Part shown: positions 1-7,276 of the stretch, one piece after another | Position numbering within the stretch: the first letter of the stretch is position 1 | How the letters are laid out: each line of letters opens with the position of its first letter | Source: DATAVB01 sp040414495 | GTDB lineage: Bacteria > Actinomycetota > Actinomycetes > Mycobacteriales > QHCD01 | Reading direction: 5' to 3' | DNA length: 57,579 nt | NCBI GenBank assembly: GCA_040414495.1 | Contig: JBEDUI010000047.1 | Span: forward strand, 1-57,579 | Notes under the pieces: generated by a model | Told to the model about the DNA's origin: nothing | Database searches by the model: none | Seen by the model: the letters and a program-made list of their open reading frames with translations, nothing else | Program-made: the position numbers and the translations under genes

Positions 1-1
1 A

Positions 2-277
2 CTGGCTGATGATGGCGAGGTATCCCTGTGGGTGTAGGGCATTGGCGAACCGCGGCATCACGGTGTCGAGATCCATCCAGTGCAGGCTGCCGGCGCACAC
101 GATGAGTCCGTACGGAGGCCGGAGGTCAGCCGCCTCCATGGTTGCAGCGATCCAGTGGATATTGGCTGTGGTCGTAGATCTCTCCCAACGTCTTGAGTTG
201 CAGCCATAGTCCAGAACTTTGGCTGAACTGCGTTGGCCTTGTACAGTCCATGGCTCCATCGGCTGATGTGAGCGCAT
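2..277 (-). CDS. Class I SAM-dependent methyltransferase, partial and probably degenerate
   Basis: This open frame runs off the left edge, so only about 92 residues are visible. It is recognised from the late motifs of the Methyltransf_11-type fold: a strand reading LIVCAGSLHWMDLDTV, then PRFANALHPQGYLAII, the usual 'HWMD ... L.PGG.L.I' block. The motif I strand VLDYGCN is present, but only about 15 residues separate it from the next conserved segment (NIHWIAATMEAADL), where the family has 40-60 residues. The SAM-binding loop therefore looks deleted. The ATG at 277 is the first in frame. The next gene on the other strand starts nearby. It could be a pseudogene or an unusual short protein; the substrate is unknown. 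Confidence 0.45.
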   Translation of the reverse strand, partial: MRSHQPMEPWTVQGQRSSAKVLDYGCNSRRWERSTTTANIHWIAATMEAADLRPPYGLIVCAGSLHWMDLDTVMPRFANALHPQGYLAIISQ

Positions 278-326
278 GCGCCGGATCGATTGTTTTGGCA
301 GGGTTGCAGGTGTGACTGGCCGATGG

Positions 327-944
327 GTGGAAGCTCTTGAGGTAGTCGCCGTGAGATTAAACGGCGATCAAATTGAGTGGATGCTGGTCGGAAGTGCCGC
401 GACGGCGCTCCACGGCGTACCGATTGAGCCTGGAGATCTTGACATCGCACTGCGGACACCGGCCGATGTCTATGCTGCGGCGCAGCGTCTGCCGAGCCGC
501 CCGGATAGGTCTCCTACCAGAGATCCCGATAATTGGTATAGCAGCGTGGCCGAGCCCGTACGTGCCTTCATTGATCATGCCAACTCGGGATGGACATTCG
601 GTCGGTGGATGCTTCGTGGTACCAAGGTCGAACTGGCGCACATCAATCGTCCGGGAACCGCCAACCTGTTAGGTGAAACATTCGGCGGTGCCGTCTGGGC
701 CGTGCGCACCGTCGTTAGCTGGAAAGGCCTTCAGATACCGATCGTGCCGCTCGAAACTCAACTGGTGACGATGATCCTGCGACAGCAGCACCAGCGACTT
801 GAAGCGACTCTGTCTGCGATCGGCCCCGGCGGGATAGATCCCGTCACACTTCATCGTGCCATCACCGATCGACGAACCGACGGCGCGCGGTTCGAGGTCC
901 CCAATTCTGTCAGGCGCCTCCTGGCCGGTCGATCGCCGGAATAG
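327..944 (+). CDS. Nucleotidyltransferase-fold protein
   Basis: About 205 residues with the start of a pol-beta/MNT-type nucleotidyltransferase domain: MLVGSAATALHG (the G-S loop) followed by GDLDIALRT, giving the D-x-D metal-binding pair. Such proteins transfer NMP to a small molecule, RNA or a protein, and some are antitoxin or toxin halves. The target here is not evident. The GTG at 327 places a normal-length helix before the VGS strand. The frame is also open from an ATG at 276, and a GTG at 351 has a better ribosome-binding site, so the start is uncertain. The gene sits alone between the methyltransferase fragment and a kinase gene on the same strand. Confidence 0.55.
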   Translation: MEALEVVAVRLNGDQIEWMLVGSAATALHGVPIEPGDLDIALRTPADVYAAAQRLPSRPDRSPTRDPDNWYSSVAEPVRAFIDHANSGWTFGRWMLRGTKVELAHINRPGTANLLGETFGGAVWAVRTVVSWKGLQIPIVPLETQLVTMILRQQHQRLEATLSAIGPGGIDPVTLHRAITDRRTDGARFEVPNSVRRLLAGRSPE

Positions 945-997
945 CTCGAATGAACGCCAATTAGCGCTGACAGTCATACGGTCTATTGTGATGACCG

Positions 998-1843
998 ATG
1001 AGTGCGGAAATTGTGCAGGTGTTAAATGAGCGGGCGGGCTGCGGCTTAGAGCTGGTGGGGCTGATCGATGAGGGGCAGTCCGGCGCAGCGTACGTCCGGT
1101 GGCCCGACGGTCGGGATTCTGTGGTGACGACGGCTTTTGCCACAATGGAGCAGATGCGGTTGACGGCAGAAACATTGGTGCGCGTCCGCCGACTCGATAT
1201 CCCGGTGCCGCATCACGAGTTCTTGTACGACCTCGACGATGGCACGGTCGCAGTGGTGCAGGAACGGATGCCCGGCGCGACCGTCGTAGCCGCCGGTACC
1301 CACGTTGTCGCCGCAATCATCGCCATGAACGACCGATTTGCTGGCCTGCTCGCCGGACGACCCGATATTAGCCTTCCCGCGCTGAGCCTCGGACGGCCCG
1401 GCGACCCGATCAATGTCGAGCCAATCGAAAACCACAGCTCGCGCGCCAAACAGCTCGTTCAGGCGATCCGTGCAACGGCCGATCACCGCGACGCTGACAT
1501 GACCGGTGATGATTTAGTCCACGTCGACCTGACTGTGCCGAACATGCTGTTCGAGGACGATCGCATCACCGGTGTCATCGATTGGAACTACGGTATTGCT
1601 CGAGGCGATCGCCTCTTTGGTGTCGTCAAGCTGCTACACACGCTCAGCTTCGACGCACTCGCCGAGACATCCGACGCTCGTCCTTCGCCGGAGGCGATCA
1701 ACTACGTCGAGCGGGTTCTCGCCGAACGCCTCGACCCGACGATTTTTCCGCCGCTACTGGGCCCATCAAACCCTCAACATGCTCTACAGCAGCCTCCGAT
1801 GGGGTACGCCACAAGCATTCGCCACACACCTGCACCTCGGTGA
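998..1843 (+). CDS. APH-fold phosphotransferase with a frameshifted C-terminus
   Basis: Aminoglycoside phosphotransferase (APH/choline kinase) fold. The catalytic loop HVDLTVPNMLFEDD gives H-x-D-x4-N and is followed by VIDWNYG, which supplies the metal-binding Asp. The open frame gives 281 residues, but after about residue 248 the protein stops resembling the family. The other forward frame restores a typical tail, RRYWAHQTLNMLYSSL to GEAKL, ending at 1859. Removing one T from the T5 run at 1743-1747 joins the two parts. This is either a real frameshift or a homopolymer base-calling error; the catalytic core lies before it. A TATTGT at 984-989, eight bases before the ATG, suggests leaderless transcription. 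The substrate is unknown. Confidence 0.7.
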   Translation: MSAEIVQVLNERAGCGLELVGLIDEGQSGAAYVRWPDGRDSVVTTAFATMEQMRLTAETLVRVRRLDIPVPHHEFLYDLDDGTVAVVQERMPGATVVAAGTHVVAAIIAMNDRFAGLLAGRPDISLPALSLGRPGDPINVEPIENHSSRAKQLVQAIRATADHRDADMTGDDLVHVDLTVPNMLFEDDRITGVIDWNYGIARGDRLFGVVKLLHTLSFDALAETSDARPSPEAINYVERVLAERLDPTIFPPLLGPSNPQHALQQPPMGYATSIRHTPAPR

Positions 1844-1855
1844 AGCCAAGCTCAC

Positions 1856-3085
1856 CTAGTCATCCTGTTCGTGGATCCCCTTGTTGAGACGAGTTGCCGA
1901 CCAGGTCACCATAATGGCGAAGGCGGTACCGGCGACGGCGCAGGCAAGCGTGACGGTGCCGGCGGCCGCGATGGCACCGAACAACGACATGGCCACGGGC
2001 ATCAGGGCTTGATCGCCGAGTTCGAGAATGCTGCTGGTACGGCCGAGATAGTCGGTGTCGACGGTTGCCTGGAACGCGCCGGACAGCAGAGCGGAGGCCA
2101 GGCCCGCCGTAATACCGATGACAACCGTCGCGGCAATAACACCGGGATAATCCGCGGATCCGATCAGCGCGCAGGCGATCGCCTGCGGTATAAGCAGGAG
2201 GAGCCCGGTGCGTGCGGGATGGACTGGTCGCCATCGCACCGCGGCGACCGATCCGGCGGCGGCACCTGCGCCGATGCACGCTGTGAAAACGCCGAGGCTG
2301 GTTGCGCCCCACCCGGCGTTGTGGGTGCGCAGGGTAAGACCGACCGCGATCACGGGCTCGACGAACAGGTTGAGTCCGGATAACGCGATGACCAGTGTCC
2401 GTACGTCCACACGGTGCCGTAAGTAGCCGATGCCGGCACGTAAATCGGCCAACATCGAGGAACCGGTCGACAACGCGCGGGCGAACCGGGGTCGTATGAG
2501 TGTCGCGAGCACGACTGCAATGAGGAGAAACGAAGCCGCATCGAGCGCCATTACCGCTCTGATATCGCCCCAGGCAACGAGGACGCCACCGGTTGGCGCG
2601 CCGGCGAGTTCGGCGAATCGTGAAGCGAGTTGAAACATGGCGGCTACTCGCGTGAGGTCCTCGGTGCGGACCATTTGTCGGGGCATGGTCGCGGCCGCTG
2701 GACCATAAAGAGCGTCGAATATGCCGAACGCAATGGCGATTGTCGCCAGCATCCACAGCCGAGTGCCGTGCACTGAGACCACACTGATACCGGCAATCAG
2801 GACGGCGATGCGGGCGAGATTAGCGGCGATCATGGTCCGATGGGTGTCCCATCGGTCGGCGAGTGCCCCGCCGGCAAGCAGCATCAACGCCCGTGGCAGC
2901 GCGCCGACGCCCATTGTCAGCGCGCCACCGTGTGCGCCGCCGACTCGTACGCTTGCCCACGCCAGCCCGACGTACCACGCCGTGTCGCCTAATCCCGATA
3001 GCCCGGTGGCGCCGACCCACGCCCAGATTCGTACGTCACGCCGCAGCGGCGGTACCGGGACCGTCGCGCCACGGACGGCGGTCAC
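1856..3085 (-). CDS. MFS efflux transporter
   Basis: 409 residues with about 12 hydrophobic segments and the MFS loop 2-3 signature GGALADRWDTHR. Residues 150-180 (FQLASRFAELAGAPTGG) resemble the MFS_3 exporter subgroup. It is probably a proton-driven drug exporter of the inner membrane. Its ATG overlaps the stop of the ArsR-type regulator by four bases, so the two are translationally coupled and share the palindrome at 3685-3728. The stop codon lies four bases inside the end of the restored kinase frame on the other strand. The drug is unknown. Confidence 0.85.
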   Translation of the reverse strand: MTAVRGATVPVPPLRRDVRIWAWVGATGLSGLGDTAWYVGLAWASVRVGGAHGGALTMGVGALPRALMLLAGGALADRWDTHRTMIAANLARIAVLIAGISVVSVHGTRLWMLATIAIAFGIFDALYGPAAATMPRQMVRTEDLTRVAAMFQLASRFAELAGAPTGGVLVAWGDIRAVMALDAASFLLIAVVLATLIRPRFARALSTGSSMLADLRAGIGYLRHRVDVRTLVIALSGLNLFVEPVIAVGLTLRTHNAGWGATSLGVFTACIGAGAAAGSVAAVRWRPVHPARTGLLLLIPQAIACALIGSADYPGVIAATVVIGITAGLASALLSGAFQATVDTDYLGRTSSILELGDQALMPVAMSLFGAIAAAGTVTLACAVAGTAFAIMVTWSATRLNKGIHEQDD

Positions 3086-3669
3086 GATCGGCCCGGGAAC
3101 CCGTGCGCAAACAAGAAAATGTCTTCTCGGTCGACCCCGTCATCAATATCGCGGCCGGCGAATTCTTGTAATATCGCGTTGATCCGCTCCCACAGCTCGC
3201 CCAATTCTTCCGGTGTCGCCTTGACCCACCATTCGGTCGCGAACGCGGCGCGTTCCCACTGCGCGTCGTAGGAGCCCCGAGCGGCCCACCATGCCCGGAC
3301 CTTGTCCACGTGATAGCTAAGGTTCTGCTCCTCGGCCGCGCCGGCAATCATTTCGCCCGCAGGCTCACCGGCGAAGTCCGCCGACGACCACTCCATTCGT
3401 ACCGGAAGCCAACGCCACCACCGCTCACGGCGATCCTTCGCCAGCTCCGGCGCCTCCTGAATCAGCCCGGCCTTTCCCAATACCTTCAGGTGATGACTGA
3501 CGTTGCCGACCATCTCGCCGGTATGCCCGGCCAGCTGGCTCGCGGTCGCCGGCCCATCCAGCCGCAGCGACTCCAACAATCGACGCCGTACGGGATGGTG
3601 CAGGGCCGCAATCGCATCCATATCGGCCCGCGAACCTCGATCAGAACTGCGCTTGGGTTGCTTCGCCAT
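3082..3669 (-). CDS. ArsR-type winged-helix transcriptional regulator
   Basis: 195 residues. Residues 17-80 are a winged helix: HHPVRRRLLESLRLDGPATA, then SQLAGHTGEMVGNVSHHLKVLGKAGLI, the usual ArsR recognition helix. No metal-binding Cys motif is present, so a metal is not the likely signal. The C-terminal half is Trp-rich (ERWWRWLPV, AWWAARG, EWWVKA) and probably binds ligand. It is the first gene of a two-gene unit with the MFS exporter, and the 44-bp palindrome begins 16 bases upstream. This is the standard plan of an autorepressor controlling its own exporter. Confidence 0.85.
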   Translation of the reverse strand: MAKQPKRSSDRGSRADMDAIAALHHPVRRRLLESLRLDGPATASQLAGHTGEMVGNVSHHLKVLGKAGLIQEAPELAKDRRERWWRWLPVRMEWSSADFAGEPAGEMIAGAAEEQNLSYHVDKVRAWWAARGSYDAQWERAAFATEWWVKATPEELGELWERINAILQEFAGRDIDDGVDREDIFLFAHGFPGRS

Positions 3670-3684
3670 ATCGGGAGACTACAT

Positions 3685-3728
3685 GCACAATAGTAGTTGT
3701 ACAACTAGTTGTACAACTAGTATTGTGC
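3685..3728. promoter_or_regulatory. 44-bp near-perfect palindrome, operator of the ArsR/MFS unit
   Basis: Two 22-base arms match at 21 of 22 positions. The arms contain the inner palindrome AGTTGTACAACT, which also occurs twice in tandem. The site lies 16 bases before the regulator ATG at 3669 and about 50 bases before the divergent kinase. TTGTAC hexamers 18 bases from TATTGT (plus strand), with a similar arrangement on the minus strand, suggest overlapping divergent promoters that a bound dimer would block. Confidence 0.8.
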
Positions 3729-3780
3729 AGTGATTGAGATCGTTAAGGGCTGATGGTTCACACTCTTCGACATCATCGTG

Positions 3781-4899
3781 ATGCCAGGGGCACCGAACCC
3801 CGCAAACGGGCTTGCGGTACTGGTGCGAATCGCGTTTAGTTGCAACGTGATATCCCGCGCCCGGCTGGAGCGGATGGTCGGTGCGCCGTTAGTCGGCATT
3901 ACCCGTGTCGAGCCGTGGTCTGTATTGCGCTGTCAGTTGGCCGATTCGACAACGGTGATAGTCAAATGGCAGCGCGACGGTGCGAGCCAATCGCGGACCG
4001 AAATTGCCCGGCTTCACACCGAGAGCGTCGCACTGGAATTCCTCGCGTCAATTGACCGCGGCCTCGCGCCCCAGCTGTTGGCCACCGGGTTCGAGCCGCA
4101 TCCGGCTGTTGTCGTATTGGAAGATCTCGCGCCACGCGAGTCGTTGCGGGAAATCATCGTTCGCGACGGCGTACGCCCTGCGTTGCTGCGCACGTACGTT
4201 CGGACCCTGGCGCGCATGCATGCCGCGACCCTTGGGCGAGCAGCGGACTGGCCGTTGGACCCGGACGCCGCCACCGAACTAGCGCTGCGTGGGTGGCTGC
4301 AGGGAGTGCGGGACATCGGTGCATGGGGCGCGCCGCTGCCACCCGCGGCCGAGGAGGAACTCGCTGGGATCGTCGCCCACATCTCTGACGCGTTTCTCGC
4401 TTTTACGAATGGTGACCCGCAGCTCAACAATTATCTCGTAGATGCCAACGGTGACGGTCGACTTATCGATTTCGAGTTCGCTGGATTTCAGAGCATCTTC
4501 TTTGGCCTGGCGAATTTGTACGTTCCCGGTCCGATGTGGATGACGGTCAACGCTCCAGAGACACACGGGTTGGAAAGCCTCTACCGTACCGAATTGGCCG
4601 ATGTCATTCCCGAAATCGCCGACGACAAGATATTCAACAACGGTATCGCCGGCGCGTCATTTATCTGGGCGCTCCTTCGTCTACACGGGCTGGATCGGCT
4701 CAATGCCAGGAAACCCGGCGACAGCAGCAGGGTGCATCGCGTAGCCACACTCGAAGCCGCAGCCGACCTCGCCGAACGCAAACAATGCCTACCGAACCTG
4801 GTCGACTGGGCACGCACGGCCGCATGCCTGCTCCGCCGCCGCTGGCCCGACGCCGATATCGACCTGGCCGCGCTGCCTGACTACACCAGCCGTTGGTAA
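3781..4899 (+). CDS. APH-fold phosphotransferase
   Basis: 372 residues. The kinase-like fold is shown by VIVKWQ (ATP-binding Lys), LHTESVALEFL (helix with the paired Glu) and the catalytic segment FTNGDPQLNNYLVD followed by RLIDFEFAG. The usual catalytic-loop His is replaced by Asn (NGDPQLNN), while the Asp, Asn and DFE metal site remain. It could phosphorylate an antibiotic or a small metabolite. A GTG immediately precedes the ATG chosen, and GTG 3847 is a possible shorter start. The gene is divergent from the ArsR/MFS pair and shares the palindromic control region, so it may belong to the same resistance response. Confidence 0.65.
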   Translation: MPGAPNPANGLAVLVRIAFSCNVISRARLERMVGAPLVGITRVEPWSVLRCQLADSTTVIVKWQRDGASQSRTEIARLHTESVALEFLASIDRGLAPQLLATGFEPHPAVVVLEDLAPRESLREIIVRDGVRPALLRTYVRTLARMHAATLGRAADWPLDPDAATELALRGWLQGVRDIGAWGAPLPPAAEEELAGIVAHISDAFLAFTNGDPQLNNYLVDANGDGRLIDFEFAGFQSIFFGLANLYVPGPMWMTVNAPETHGLESLYRTELADVIPEIADDKIFNNGIAGASFIWALLRLHGLDRLNARKPGDSSRVHRVATLEAAADLAERKQCLPNLVDWARTAACLLRRRWPDADIDLAALPDYTSRW

Positions 4900-4956
4900 A
4901 CGGGATTTCGCACCGGCCGGACCTCGTATGACCATCGGCCAGTGACGATCGTTGTC

Positions 4957-5892
4957 TCAGGGCGCGGTCGGTAGCAATTCGTCAATGAGCCTGTGGGCCC
5001 AGGCGATATGTGCTGGCGCCCAGCTGATTTCCCATGCGGCTTCAACGACGCAGATGTGGAAGCGGTAGAAGGCCATTATGCGACGGGCGTGGTCGATATC
5101 CTGCCGGTTCAGACTGAAGTAATTACGGTGAAGAGTCGGGTGGAGTTGGCCTGGACGGGGATCGTCGGCGGGACCGCCTCCGACGAACCTGACGAGGTCG
5201 TACAGCGGATCGCCGATCAAGGCATCTCCCCAATCGATCAGGCCCGTCACGGCCCCGGTGCGAGGGTCGACATAGACCTCGCGGTCACCGAGGTCGGCAT
5301 GAAGCAGGGCGGCCGGAGCGGCATCGAGCGCTGGTGCGAAGTAATCGCTCAGCATGCGGGCGCGTTTGATGAACTGTTCGGGGACGGAATCGTGACCGGT
5401 TAAGGATTCCAGAGCCCGGTTGAGGATGTGAGTTTGCCACTCGGACCAGGACTCGAACACGGCGTGAGCAGCAGTGGGCGCGATCGGCCCGTATCCGGGC
5501 AGTGTGACGCGATGTAATCGGGTGTAGCAATGGGCGAGATCGTCAAGAGTACGGGCAATAGTGGGAGCAGTTCGACCGACATCCTGCAGAGTCTCGCCGG
5601 CCGCGGCCCGAGTGATCATCCATCTTCGGCCGGGCAGTTGCTCATCACAGCCGACTTGCAGGACCTCGGGCACTGGGACGCCGGCGGTACGCACTCGCTC
5701 GATGACCGCCGCTTCGGTATGCACGTCCTGAGCGGTGCTTGCTTTGAGGTAAACGGTGAGCCCACCGTGGAAACTGATCCGGATGACAATTGTCGGACCC
5801 CAGGTCCATTGCGCTTCAGCGGCGAGAACGGTCTTCCCGAGTGCTTTAGCCGATACCGCAACAGCTCGCCGGTGATCGGGTGAGAGAGTCAC
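4957..5892 (-). CDS. APH-fold phosphotransferase with an altered catalytic loop
   Basis: 311 residues with clear APH-family order: VYLKAS (ATP Lys), HTEAAVIERVRTAGVPVPEVL, then the catalytic block LLHADLGDREVYVD and GLIDWGDALIGDPLYDLV. The catalytic Asp and the DWGD metal site are intact, but the position normally held by the Mg-binding Asn (HxDxxxxN) is Glu (HADLGDRE). Activity may be changed or lost. It is transcribed towards the preceding kinase and away from the DNA methyltransferase; the divergent gap is about 110 bases. No substrate can be named. Confidence 0.75.
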   Translation of the reverse strand: MTLSPDHRRAVAVSAKALGKTVLAAEAQWTWGPTIVIRISFHGGLTVYLKASTAQDVHTEAAVIERVRTAGVPVPEVLQVGCDEQLPGRRWMITRAAAGETLQDVGRTAPTIARTLDDLAHCYTRLHRVTLPGYGPIAPTAAHAVFESWSEWQTHILNRALESLTGHDSVPEQFIKRARMLSDYFAPALDAAPAALLHADLGDREVYVDPRTGAVTGLIDWGDALIGDPLYDLVRFVGGGPADDPRPGQLHPTLHRNYFSLNRQDIDHARRIMAFYRFHICVVEAAWEISWAPAHIAWAHRLIDELLPTAP

Positions 5893-6000
5893 AACGTCAC
5901 CCTAAGCAGGTTGACAAGTTAATTCGGTGCGTACTGTACGGTCGGCGCGTTAATTTACGTGGTGATGATGATGTCGCGAGGTAAGGAGATGCGCGCTGGG

Positions 6001-6651
6001 ATGACCGGCGTGTTACGACTGCGGGCGTCCGTGTCGCGAGCTGATCGACCGTCGGAGTTTGCCGACGATATTTGCTTCAGCCCGGAACTCGTATCCGCGT
6101 TTATCGACGCATACACACAGCCGGGTGAGCTTGTATTTGACCCATTCGCTGGCTTCGGCACGACATTGCGTACGGCTGAGAAGATGGGTCGGGCTGCCCT
6201 CGGCTTCGAGATTGACGCTGACAGAGTCGAGTACACCCGCCGCTCGCTCGCGAATCGCGCGGCAGTGCGCCTGGTCGATGTTCGATCGTACGACTGGACG
6301 GACCTGCCACGATTCGCCCTCGCTATCGCATCCCCGCCATATATGACAAGAGACGATCACGAACAGAACCCGTTGAGTGGCTATCGAACGCTGGATGGGG
6401 ACTACGCCCAGTATCTCCGCGATCTACAGGCGATCTACGCCGGCGTAGCGACCAGGGCCGCCGGGCCAGACACTCGGATCGTCCTCAACGTCGCGAACCT
6501 GCGAACAACGCAGTTGGCATGGGATATCGGTGCGGCGCTTTCTGAAGTGTTGAGTTTCGAGCGTGAAGTCGTTCTCGACTGGGATACGCCGCAGGACTGG
6601 TTCACCCAGGACTACTGCTTGATCTACCGAGCCAAGCCTCCGTCGCGTTAG
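6001..6651 (+). CDS. Solitary N4/N6 amino DNA methyltransferase
   Basis: About 216 residues. FSPELVSAFIDAYTQPGELVFDPFAGFGTT gives motif I (DPFAGFGTT), GFEIDADRVEY gives motif II, and IASPPYMT gives motif IV (SPPY). The order I to IV and the S-P-P-Y tetrad place it with exocyclic-amino methyltransferases. It is short and has no obvious target-recognition domain. No endonuclease, specificity subunit or Vsr is adjacent, so it may be an orphan regulatory methylase. Alternatively it may modify RNA: TRM-like proteins share DPFAGxGT. The start is uncertain: AAGGAG at 5983-5988 favours ATG 6001, but the frame is open from GTG 5959. Confidence 0.75.
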   Translation: MTGVLRLRASVSRADRPSEFADDICFSPELVSAFIDAYTQPGELVFDPFAGFGTTLRTAEKMGRAALGFEIDADRVEYTRRSLANRAAVRLVDVRSYDWTDLPRFALAIASPPYMTRDDHEQNPLSGYRTLDGDYAQYLRDLQAIYAGVATRAAGPDTRIVLNVANLRTTQLAWDIGAALSEVLSFEREVVLDWDTPQDWFTQDYCLIYRAKPPSR

Positions 6652-6706
6652 CTACGAGCCGGGAGGCGCCAGTTCGATGGAGCGCGCGATACTTTGGCGG
6701 CAAGGG

Positions 6707-6743
6707 CTGTGCCTCTGCTCCGAGGGGTGGAGCAGAGTCACAG
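6707..6743. repeat. Extragenic hairpin, family H1 copy 1
   Basis: Arms CTGTGCCTCTGCTCC and GGAGCAGAGTCACAG flank a 7-base loop, with one mismatch. The same stem sequence recurs at 38208-38246, 31 kb away, with a different loop. Two copies in unrelated gaps indicate a dispersed palindromic element, not a local terminator. Confidence 0.75.
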
Positions 6744-6775
6744 GCGCTGCGGTGGCACTCGAGCCGCGAGGTTTT

Positions 6776-6831
6776 CATGATCGTGAGTGGATTTGGTACC
6801 GGAATCGGTATCAAATCCACTCACGATCATG
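6776..6831. repeat. Long extragenic inverted repeat, 20-bp perfect arms
   Basis: The left arm CATGATCGTGAGTGGATTTG (6776-6795) is perfectly complementary to 6812-6831. The 16-base loop can itself pair in part. It sits between the H1 hairpin and the 43-bp tandem repeats. A comparable ATGAT-containing inverted repeat lies at 52054-52131, also next to tandem repeats. Confidence 0.8.
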
Positions 6832-6838
6832 GTTTGCC

Positions 6839-6966
6839 ACAACGGCCGGGCGGGGGACGCGAGGCGCTCGAATCACGGAGGACAACGGCCGCGCGGGGGA
6901 CGCGAGGCGCTCGAACCACGAGGAACAACGGCCGCGCGGGGACGCAAGCCCCCAAGTCGCGCAGGG
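6839..6966. repeat. 43-bp tandem repeat, about three units
   Basis: Unit 1 (6839-6881) and unit 2 (6882-6924) are nearly identical, each beginning ACAACGGCCG and containing GACGCGAGGCGCTCGAA. Unit 3 starts at 6925 and diverges after about 20 bases. The period is not a multiple of three. The array fills the gap before the barstar gene together with two hairpins. Confidence 0.85.
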
Positions 6967-6985
6967 GCCGCGTACGGTAGCCAGT

Positions 6986-7276
6986 GTGGCCAACAGCGAG
7001 CTGATCATCGACCTGCGGGACACCGCGCTGAATTCCCTGGATGACTTCTGGGACGCGGTTTCCGAACCGTGTGGGTTGCCCGACTGGTTCGGTCGCAACC
7101 TCGATGCGTGGTGGGACACGATCGAGAATCGCGGCATTTCCGAGGTTATCGACAGCACCGACGTGCTCGTGGTCCAGGCCCGGCCGGTCGGCCTGTTCGC
7201 GCCGGGAAACCGGGACGGCGAGCGGCTGGCCGAGGTATTCGCCGACAGCTCGCACGCCCGGCTCGAGCTCGATTAA
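6986..7276 (+). CDS. Barstar-family ribonuclease inhibitor-like protein
   Basis: 96 residues matching the barstar pattern: LIIDLRDTALNSLDDFWDAV, then the diagnostic LPDWFGRNLDAWWDTI. Barstars block barnase-type RNases by plugging the active site with acidic residues, present here. The frame is open upstream through the repeat island, but the GTG at 6986 starts the domain. A TACGGT (6973-6978) seven bases before it fits a leaderless promoter. No barnase-type toxin gene is near, so it may be an immunity protein for a toxin elsewhere or a housekeeping inhibitor. The last four bases overlap the sulfatase gene on the other strand. Confidence 0.85.
   Translation: MANSELIIDLRDTALNSLDDFWDAVSEPCGLPDWFGRNLDAWWDTIENRGISEVIDSTDVLVVQARPVGLFAPGNRDGERLAEVFADSSHARLELD

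Noticed and set aside
58..459. Minus-strand open frame at the left end
   Set aside because: A different frame from the methyltransferase motifs, and its translation shows no family features.
6839..6966. Possible CRISPR in the 43-bp repeats
   Set aside because: Only two and a half units with no spacers; a plain tandem repeat.
6677..6985. 5' extension of the barstar frame through the repeat island
   Set aside because: The extension translates the H1 hairpin and 43-bp repeats and adds nothing resembling a domain. The start is placed at GTG 6986.
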